NCBI GenBank assembly: GCA_028869395.1
Contig: JAGWSE010000258.1
Coordinates: 1-11,006, forward strand
Length of the DNA: 11,006 bases
Source of the DNA: Alphaproteobacteria bacterium
Lineage (GTDB): Bacteria > Pseudomonadota > Alphaproteobacteria > Caulobacterales > Caulobacteraceae
Reading direction: 5' to 3'
Shown here: piece by piece, positions 6,634 to 11,006 of the stretch
Layout of the letters: every line of letters starts with the position of its first letter
How positions within the stretch are numbered: the first letter of the stretch is position 1
Program-made: the position numbers and the translations under genes
Notes under the pieces: model-generated
What the model was told of the DNA's origin: nothing
The model's input: the letters and a program-made list of their open reading frames with translations, nothing else
Database searches by the model: none

Positions 6634-7467
6634 CTATTCCGTCGGGTTGGGCCGGACTTCGCGGTACCATGCGAGCTGCTCGCTTGTGGCCAGGAGCTTG
6701 CCGTCGCGTCGCCAATAGCTTGATCGCTCGTCGGAGGCGCCGTGGCCACCTACGCGGCCTTCGCATTCCACCAGAATGAAGTCGTCGCCAACCTCTTCGA
6801 TTTCCCGTTCGGTGGCGTGAAGATATGCGGTGAGCGACAGCGTGGTGGTCATGACGGCGCGGCCAAGCGCGTACATGGCGCGCGGGGCCGAGTGATCGGT
6901 CATCATGCCGAGCAGAACCTTGTCGAGCGGCCCGCGGCGGGAGCGCACCCAAGCCAGCGACCGCGAGTCGCCGGTGGGCTTTGGCGGGAAGGCTTCGAGG
7001 GTGCGTTGCTCGAAGGCCGCGGCGCCGAAGTGCAAGGCGCCCGCGGGCGGGTCGGGGCTGGGCATCGCCTCCGGCGGGGGCGCATCGGGCATCTTCGCGA
7101 ACGCGAACTTCGGCGTATTCGGCCGCCGCGCCATCGTAACCATGGCGTGGACGCCGACCAGGTCGGATCCGGCGGGCAGGATCTCGACCTCCCAGACGCC
7201 CACGGAGCCGCCCTGCCGAAGCCGACGCGTGCGGACTTCGAGCGATCCCGACGGCAGCGCCGCGGCGTAGGTCAGCGTGAGGGAGAGCGGTTCGCCCACG
7301 GACTCGGGCTCGGCCTCAACCGCGCGAATGGCCAGCCCGATGGCGTATCCGCCCCAAAGGCCGCCGCCTGGGTTCCTCCATTCCGGTCCGGCCACGGTCG
7401 TCCACCGAGCCGGCGCGAGGCGGTCCAGAGGCAGTTCGACGGTTTGCACGCCGACCGATTTAGACAA
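6634..7467 (-). CDS. Acyl-CoA thioesterase, double-hotdog (TesB-like)
   Basis: 277 residues forming two hotdog halves. The N-terminal half has GGGLWGGYAIGLAIRAVE (34-51) and LTYAAALPSG (65-74); the C-terminal half has MMTDHSAPRAMYALG (188-202), TTTLSLTAYLHA (207-218) and GGHGASDERSSYWRRDGKLL (240-259), then ATSEQLAWYR. By analogy with TesB, Asp191, a Thr around 208-212 and Gln264 are candidate catalytic residues. The family hydrolyses acyl-CoA to free acid and CoA. The start codon is TTG at 7467-7465, supported by an AAGGAAGG ribosome site about nine bases upstream; GTG at codon 7 is the only close alternative. The first eight bases, TTGTCTAA, contain the stop of the upstream acyl-CoA synthetase, so the two are probably translationally coupled. 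It may recycle CoA or relieve accumulation of pathway intermediates. Confidence 0.88.
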   Translation of the reverse strand: MSKSVGVQTVELPLDRLAPARWTTVAGPEWRNPGGGLWGGYAIGLAIRAVEAEPESVGEPLSLTLTYAAALPSGSLEVRTRRLRQGGSVGVWEVEILPAGSDLVGVHAMVTMARRPNTPKFAFAKMPDAPPPEAMPSPDPPAGALHFGAAAFEQRTLEAFPPKPTGDSRSLAWVRSRRGPLDKVLLGMMTDHSAPRAMYALGRAVMTTTLSLTAYLHATEREIEEVGDDFILVECEGRVGGHGASDERSSYWRRDGKLLATSEQLAWYREVRPNPTE

Positions 7468-9004
7468 TCCGGGAGCCTTCCTTGCCCCAGTAGGCGTCGC
7501 GGATCAGGCGCTTGTAGAGCTTTCCCGTGGGGTGGCGCGGCAGTTCCTGCATGAAGTCGATGACCCGCGGCGTCTTCACGTGGCTGAGGTTCTGGCGGGT
7601 GTAGGCCATCAGCTCGGCCCTCAGCGCCTCGTGGTCGGCGCCCCATTGGATGGGCTGAATGACCGCCACCACCTTCTCGCCCATCTCCTCGTCGGGCGCG
7701 CCCACCACGGCCGCGTCGGCCACCTTCGGGTGGGTGATCAGCAGGTTCTCGATCTCCTGCGGATAGATGTTCACGCCGCCGGAGATGATCATGAAGCTCT
7801 TGCGGTCGGTGAGGTAGAGGTAGCCCTCCTCGTCCACCCAGCCCACGTCGCCCAGCGTCGTCCAGCCGTGCTTGTTGCGCGCCTCGGCGGTCTTCTTCGG
7901 GTCGCCGTGGTACTCGAACTGGCCGCCGCCCTCGAAGTAGACGAGGCCCTCGGCGCGCGGCGGCAGGGGCTCGCCGTCCTCATCGCAGATCCGGACCTGG
8001 GCGGTGAGGCCGCGCCCCACCGAGCCCTTGTGCGCCAGCCACTCGTGCGAGTTGATGACGCAGATGCCGTTGCCCTCTGTGCCGGCGTAGTACTCGTGGA
8101 TGATCGGCCCCCACCAGGCGATCATCTGCTCCTTCACCGGCACCGGGCAGGGCGCGGCGGCGTGGAAGACGCCGACCAGCGAGGAGACGTCGTACTTCGC
8201 CCGCACCTCCTGCGGCAGCTTCAGCATGCGCACGAAGTGGGTCGGCACCCACTGGGCGGTGGTCGCCTTGTACTGCTGGATGAAGCGCAGCGCGTCCTCG
8301 GCGTCGAAGCGCTCCATCATGATCACCGTACCGCCCATGGCCTGGACCGCCATCGACCAGCCCAGGGGGGCCGCGTGATAGAGCGGGGCGGGGGAGAGAT
8401 AGACGGTGGTCTCCGGGCTCCAGCCGTAGAGCATCTGGCCCAGGCCCGCGAGCGGGTTGGGGGCGTCGAGCGGCGCGTCCGGCACGTGCGCGCGCTTGAC
8501 CCCTTTGGGCCGCCCCGTCGTGCCGGAGGAATAGAGCATCGCCCCGCCGGCGCTTTCGTCGGCGATGGGGGTGGTCGGGAAGCCCGCCCGGGCCTCCTCG
8601 AAGCTGGCGAACGGCGCCTCGGCGCCGCCCACCATGTAGAGCGTCACGCCCGGGATGAGCGGCGCGACGGCGAGCGCGATCTCGGCCAGACCCGCGGAGG
8701 AGACGAACACCTTCGCCTCGCAATCCTTGACGATGTACTCGACCTCCCCCGCCGTCAGCTTGGAGGACAGGCAGGTGAAGCGCAGTCCCGAGCGTTGCGC
8801 GGCCCAGAGGAGCTCGTAGTAACGCGGGTGGTTCTCGATGAAGAAGGCGACCGCATCGCCCGACTTGAGCCCGAGGCTGCGGAACAGGTGCGCCCCCTGG
8901 TTCGATCGGGCCTCCAGCTCGCCATAGGTCACTGTCTCGCCGGAGTAGGCCATGATGTAGGCGGGCTTGTCCGGGTTGGTCCGGGCGTGGATCGACGGAT
9001 GCAT
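7460..9004 (-). CDS. Acyl-CoA synthetase (AMP-forming)
   Basis: 514 residues. It should activate a carboxylic acid with ATP through an acyl-AMP and transfer it to CoA. All core motifs of the adenylate-forming superfamily are visible: P-loop A3 YSSGTTGRPKGVKR (158-171), A5 YYAGTEG (305-311), A7 TLGDVGWVDEEGYLYLTDR with Asp386, Asp400 and Arg401, hinge/A8 SGGVNIYPQEIE (408-419), and A10 PTGKLYKR with catalytic Lys495. The length is typical of FadD-like ligases of alphaproteobacterial and actinobacterial catabolic clusters. There is no signal or membrane segment. The ATG at 9004 is supported by the family-typical start MHPSIHARTNPDKPAY; a GGAG lies about 12 bases upstream, far for a ribosome site. 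It heads the run with thioesterase and MaoC genes and is divergent from the crotonase. Motifs do not reveal chain length or chemistry of the acid. Confidence 0.95.
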   Translation of the reverse strand: MHPSIHARTNPDKPAYIMAYSGETVTYGELEARSNQGAHLFRSLGLKSGDAVAFFIENHPRYYELLWAAQRSGLRFTCLSSKLTAGEVEYIVKDCEAKVFVSSAGLAEIALAVAPLIPGVTLYMVGGAEAPFASFEEARAGFPTTPIADESAGGAMLYSSGTTGRPKGVKRAHVPDAPLDAPNPLAGLGQMLYGWSPETTVYLSPAPLYHAAPLGWSMAVQAMGGTVIMMERFDAEDALRFIQQYKATTAQWVPTHFVRMLKLPQEVRAKYDVSSLVGVFHAAAPCPVPVKEQMIAWWGPIIHEYYAGTEGNGICVINSHEWLAHKGSVGRGLTAQVRICDEDGEPLPPRAEGLVYFEGGGQFEYHGDPKKTAEARNKHGWTTLGDVGWVDEEGYLYLTDRKSFMIISGGVNIYPQEIENLLITHPKVADAAVVGAPDEEMGEKVVAVIQPIQWGADHEALRAELMAYTRQNLSHVKTPRVIDFMQELPRHPTGKLYKRLIRDAYWGKEGSRIV

Positions 9005-9005
9005 C

Positions 9006-9040
9006 GCTTGGCTTCGCTCCCACCGCGGCGGAGACCAAGC
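9006..9040 (-). promoter_or_regulatory. Possible 5' leader hairpin at the acyl-CoA synthetase start
   Basis: Read as minus-strand RNA, GCTTGG (9040-9035) pairs with CCAAGC (9011-9006), and inside it CTCC pairs with GGAG of the only Shine-Dalgarno-like run. The stem ends one base before the ATG. If transcribed it could limit ribosome access. This is a folding observation by eye in GC-rich DNA. Confidence 0.25.
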
Positions 9041-9077
9041 CCGCCGCTGACTTATCTGTGTTCAGGCGCCATTGCGG

Positions 9078-9102
9078 GCCTTGACCTACGGTCCGTCAAG
9101 GC
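9078..9102. promoter_or_regulatory. Operator-like dyad in the divergent acyl-CoA intergenic region
   Basis: GCCTTGAC at 9078-9085 and GTCAAGGC at 9095-9102 are exact inverted 8-base arms with a 9-base spacer. The dyad lies between the divergent acyl-CoA synthetase (start 9004) and crotonase (start 9138). GGCGCC copies at 9065-9070 and 9100-9105 flank it and overlap its right arm. Each arm contains TTGAC, so both half-sites could also act as -35 elements pointing away from each other. Size and position suit a dimeric repressor (TetR-, GntR- or MarR-like) controlling both directions; no such regulator gene is adjacent. Confidence 0.45.
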
Positions 9103-9137
9103 GCCGGGAATGCCGCCCTTGCTGCGGGGAGGATGAG

Positions 9138-10022
9138 ATGAGCCAGCCGACGTTCGAGACCTTGCTCTATTCGGTGGAAGACGGCGTCGCGACCGTGACG
9201 CTCAACCGGCCCGAGAAGCTCAACGCCTTCAACACCCAGATGATGCGCGACCTGATCGACGTGTTCGACCTGACGGACGCCGACGACGCGGTGCGGTGCG
9301 TGATCGTCACCGGCGCGGGGCGGGCGTTCTGCGCCGGCGCCGACCTCTCCGGCGGCGGCGAGACCTTCGACTACGAGAAGCGCGGCGGCGACGCGTTGGC
9401 GGCCCGGACCCGCGAGGGCGTGCAGCGCGACGGCGGCGGTCTGCTCACCTTGCGCATCTTCGACAGCCTCAAGCCGGTGATCTCAGCCTGCAACGGTCCG
9501 GCGGTGGGCGTCGGCGTGACCATGCAGCTGGCGATGGACATCCGCCTGGCTTCGACGGAGGCGCGCTACGGCTTCGTGTTCGCCCGGCGCGGCCTCAATC
9601 CGGAGGCGGCTTCCTCCTGGTTCCTGCCGCATCTGGTGGGCGTCCAGACGGCGCTGGAGTGGTGCTACACGGGCCGCATCTTCCCGGCCGCCGAAGCGCA
9701 CGCCAGGGGGCTTGTCCGCTCCGTCCACGCGCCCGACGAGCTGCTGGGGGCCGCCCGGGGCCTCGCCCGCGAGATCGCCGACAACACCGCGCCGGTGTCG
9801 GTCGCGATCACCCGCCAGCTGATCTGGCGCATGGCGGGCGCCAGCCATCCCATGGAGGCGCACCGCGCCGACAGCCGCGGCATCCAGGCCCGCGGACGCT
9901 CGGGCGACGCGCGCGAAGGCGTCACCTCGTTCCTGGAGAAGCGGCCGCCGCAGTTCCCCAATCGCGTGTCGGAAGATCTGCCGGATATCTGGCCGCACTG
10001 GACCGCGCCGACATTCGGTTAG
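9138..10022 (+). CDS. Crotonase-family enzyme, enoyl-CoA isomerase-like active site
   Basis: 294 residues. Crotonase landmarks: VATVTLNRPEKLNAFN (17-32), the oxyanion-hole segment GRAFCAGADLSG (61-72) and SACNGPAVGVGVTMQLAMDIRLAS (116-139). The two glutamates of true enoyl-CoA hydratases fall on Thr128 and Phe148 by my alignment, while Glu156 in GLNPEAASSWFLP sits where delta3,delta2-enoyl-CoA isomerases carry their catalytic Glu. Isomerisation of an unsaturated acyl-CoA is therefore likelier than hydration. The C-terminal extension (about 263-294, FLEKRPPQFPNRV and on) is usual for this subgroup. The frame is open upstream to a TTG at 9072, but the ATG at 9138 has a strong GGGGAGG site and begins the conserved domain, so it is chosen. 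It is divergent from the acyl-CoA synthetase run and probably works with it. Confidence 0.9.
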   Translation: MSQPTFETLLYSVEDGVATVTLNRPEKLNAFNTQMMRDLIDVFDLTDADDAVRCVIVTGAGRAFCAGADLSGGGETFDYEKRGGDALAARTREGVQRDGGGLLTLRIFDSLKPVISACNGPAVGVGVTMQLAMDIRLASTEARYGFVFARRGLNPEAASSWFLPHLVGVQTALEWCYTGRIFPAAEAHARGLVRSVHAPDELLGAARGLAREIADNTAPVSVAITRQLIWRMAGASHPMEAHRADSRGIQARGRSGDAREGVTSFLEKRPPQFPNRVSEDLPDIWPHWTAPTFG

Positions 10023-10289
10023 GTCAAGCCGTCCATAGGCGTCGGAATCCTGCGCCAGGCGAATGGCCAAGCGTCAATTGCCCGAAGGTAGAGCGGTTCG
10101 GCCTTACTGCGTCGAACCAGCGGCTTCGCCTTTTCAAACCGCCGTTCCATTTACATTAGAGGGTTTGGTATCCAAAAAAACTTCTATTCCAGTGCTTGTG
10201 CCCCTGATAAGTTCCAGTTAAGGACCCCGCTACTGATCTTGTGATCGATTCAGCGCGCGCCATCGCCGCGGTTCTTGTGGAAGTCAAGA
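10023..10289 (+). promoter_or_regulatory. AT-rich upstream region of the mucR-type gene
   Basis: This 267-base gap is clearly AT-richer than the surroundings from about 10136 to 10255. It contains a perfect dyad, TTTGG at 10164-10168 and CCAAA at 10172-10176 around TAT, followed by a run of seven A, and GANTC sites at 10045-10049 and 10247-10251. GGTTCG (10095-10100) and CGAACC (10113-10118) could form a weak terminator for the crotonase, with CCTTTT just after it at 10129-10134. MucR/Ros proteins bind AT-rich DNA and often repress their own genes, so autoregulation is plausible. I cannot fix a single -35/-10 pair. Confidence 0.5.
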
Positions 10290-10709
10290 ATGGACGAGAA
10301 GTCGGAAGTCATCGAGATGACGGCGGACATTGTATCCGCCTACGTGGGAAACAATACGGTCGCAGCCGGTGACCTGCCGAGCCTGATCCAGAGCGTGCAC
10401 CGCGCGCTGGCCGGCATCTCCTCGGGCACGGAGGCGACCGAGGCGGCGCCGAAGGAGCCGGCGGTGCCGATCCGCCGCTCGATCACGCCGGACTACCTCG
10501 TCTGCCTCGAGGACGGCCGCAAGTTCAAGTCGCTGAAGCGGCACCTGCGCACCAAGTACAACATGAGCCCGGAGGAATACCGGGCGAAGTGGAACCTGCC
10601 GAAGGACTACCCGATGGTGGCCCCGAACTACGCCAAGGCGCGTTCGGACCTCGCCAAGCAGATGGGCCTGGGCCAGGGCGGGCGGCAGGCCTCGCGCAAG
10701 AAGCGCTAG
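10290..10709 (+). CDS. mucR: MucR/Ros-family transcriptional regulator
   Basis: 139 residues. The N-terminal half (MDEKSEVIEMTADIVSAYVGNN, oligomerisation region of the family) leads through an acidic, Pro-rich linker to the DNA-binding domain PDYLVCLEDGRKFKSLKRHL (67-86), followed by MSPEEYRAKWNLPKDYPMVAPNYA (92-115) and LAKQMGLG. Family members act globally, silencing AT-rich promoters; in Caulobacter MucR1/2 act in the cell-cycle circuit with SciP and CtrA. The classical Ros finger uses C-x2-C and two His. Here Cys72 and His85 remain, Asp75 replaces the second Cys, and Lys89-Tyr90 replaces the last His pair. The frame is open to a TTG at 10275, but ATG at 10290 has GGAAG six bases before it and the family-typical start. 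An intrinsic terminator follows, so the gene is probably monocistronic. Confidence 0.95.
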   Translation: MDEKSEVIEMTADIVSAYVGNNTVAAGDLPSLIQSVHRALAGISSGTEATEAAPKEPAVPIRRSITPDYLVCLEDGRKFKSLKRHLRTKYNMSPEEYRAKWNLPKDYPMVAPNYAKARSDLAKQMGLGQGGRQASRKKR

Positions 10710-10733
10710 GCTCAACCCCCAACCGATCAGGAG

Positions 10734-10764
10734 ACGCCCGCCCACCGGCGGGCGTTTTCGTTTC
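10734..10764 (+). terminator. Intrinsic terminator of mucR
   Basis: A 9-base perfect stem, ACGCCCGCC at 10734-10742 and GGCGGGCGT at 10747-10755, with a CACC loop, is followed by TTTCGTTTC. It starts 24 bases after the mucR stop. This is the clearest Rho-independent terminator in the window. Confidence 0.9.
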
Positions 10765-10809
10765 TGGAGGACGCGGCCCCCGATGGGGCGGGCGCAGTGA
10801 GTCCTCCAG
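10764..10809 (+). other. Secondary stem downstream of the mucR terminator
   Basis: CTGGAGGAC at 10764-10772 and GTCCTCCAG at 10801-10809 are exact 9-base inverted arms. They enclose a smaller stem, GCCCC at 10776-10780 with GGGGC at 10785-10789. The right arm can alternatively fold on its own as GTCCT-CC-AGGAC (10801-10812), so two structures compete. It may be a back-up terminator or part of the leader of the next gene. Confidence 0.35.
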
Positions 10810-10820
10810 GACCCGCCCGC

Positions 10821-10851
10821 GCGGGAATTTGCACCTTCTGCGGGATTTTGC
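10821..10851. repeat. Short tandem direct repeat upstream of the last gene
   Basis: GCGGGAATTTGC (10821-10832) and GCGGGATTTTGC (10840-10851) differ at one base and start 19 bases apart. They lie 70-100 bases before the proposed start of the PAS-domain gene, where an activator or repressor could bind on nearly the same face of the helix. Confidence 0.4.
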
Positions 10852-10921
10852 TTGCCGCCGATTCGTGCATCGGGCGATAACTGATTCGCTGCAAATCCAA
10901 GCAGTTGGGGGGGCTCTGGAG

Positions 10922-11006
10922 ATGGCGGCGCAGATCGGCGCCCCGACGGCGGCAATGCGAGCCCATGAGGAGCTGTTCGGCTACTGGGCCCGGCTCCGCA
11001 AGGGCG
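10922..11006 (+). CDS. Probable PAS-domain protein, N-terminal fragment (cut by window end)
   Basis: Only 28 residues are visible, MAAQIGAPTAAMRAHEELFG followed by YWARLRKG. The HEELFxYWxxLRKG pattern resembles the start of the alphaproteobacterial PAS family (PAS_5 type), whose members begin with a helix like this followed by an R-x-P-x-R...DP segment that would lie just beyond the edge. The start is uncertain. The frame is open upstream, with a GTG at 10865 and a second ATG at 10955. The G-run at 10907-10913 lies about eight bases before the chosen ATG, whereas GGAG touches it directly. It is probably transcribed from its own promoter, since the mucR terminator and a structured, GANTC-rich gap precede it. 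The family call rests on a short match. Confidence 0.45.
   Translation, partial: MAAQIGAPTAAMRAHEELFGYWARLRKG

Noticed and set aside
7277..9136. Long plus-strand open frame antisense to the acyl-CoA synthetase and thioesterase
   Set aside because: No recognisable domain, biased His/Arg/Val/Ala composition, and it lies opposite two well-supported genes; a GC-driven antisense shadow.
9072..9137. Upstream extension of the crotonase from a TTG
   Set aside because: A strong GGGGAGG site directly precedes ATG 9138, and the extension covers the operator-like dyad.
1..11006. Search for CRISPR arrays, insertion sequences, phage genes, tRNA genes or a defence island
   Set aside because: No regularly spaced repeats, transposase or integrase motifs, target-site duplications or tRNA-like folds were seen; gene content and composition are uniform apart from the mucR upstream region.

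Overview
This is a GC-rich, gene-dense chromosomal segment from an alphaproteobacterium, most likely Caulobacterales (Caulobacter or Phenylobacterium type). That placement is inferred from strong third-position GC, a MucR/Ros-family regulator, a BcsS-type envelope protein, an S9 oligopeptidase B of alphaproteobacterial character and GANTC sites lying between genes. No mobile element, tRNA, rRNA or CRISPR array is visible. No intergenic gap exceeds 300 bases; the largest are 10023-10289 and 10710-10921.

Left (1-1781, plus strand): the 3' part of a GH10 endo-xylanase, a secreted beta-barrel-like BcsS protein and a 54-residue charged helical protein of unknown function. The first two suggest an exopolysaccharide or cell-surface glycan locus that continues off the left edge. 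Next (5040 down to 1938, minus strand): a compact three-gene run of oligopeptidase B (ptrB), an MnaT/Pat-type N-acetyltransferase joined to it by an ATGA overlap, and a VOC-fold protein lacking most metal ligands. A trypsin-fold peptidase without signal peptide is divergent from ptrB (5208-6056, plus) and converges on the next operon across a perfect 24-base palindrome.

Centre right (9004 down to 6097, minus strand): an acyl-CoA operon of an acyl-CoA synthetase, a double-hotdog acyl-CoA thioesterase that starts at TTG inside the synthetase stop, and a MaoC hydratase. A crotonase-fold enzyme (9138-10022) is divergent from it. Its active-site residues look like a delta3,delta2-enoyl-CoA isomerase rather than a hydratase. 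The shared intergenic region holds an 8+8 base dyad that looks like an operator. Together these genes could activate a carboxylic acid to its CoA ester, shift or hydrate its double bonds and release CoA; the substrate cannot be read from sequence.

Right end: an AT-rich 267-base region with a dyad precedes a MucR-type regulator whose zinc finger has lost two canonical ligands. It is followed by a textbook intrinsic terminator, a structured intergenic segment with three GANTC sites and a tandem repeat, and the start of a probable PAS-domain protein cut by the right edge.

I see no convincing wholly new system. The most useful leads are the atypical crotonase with its operator-like dyad, the mucR flanking DNA, the apparently cytosolic trypsin-like protease, and the GH10-BcsS pair.
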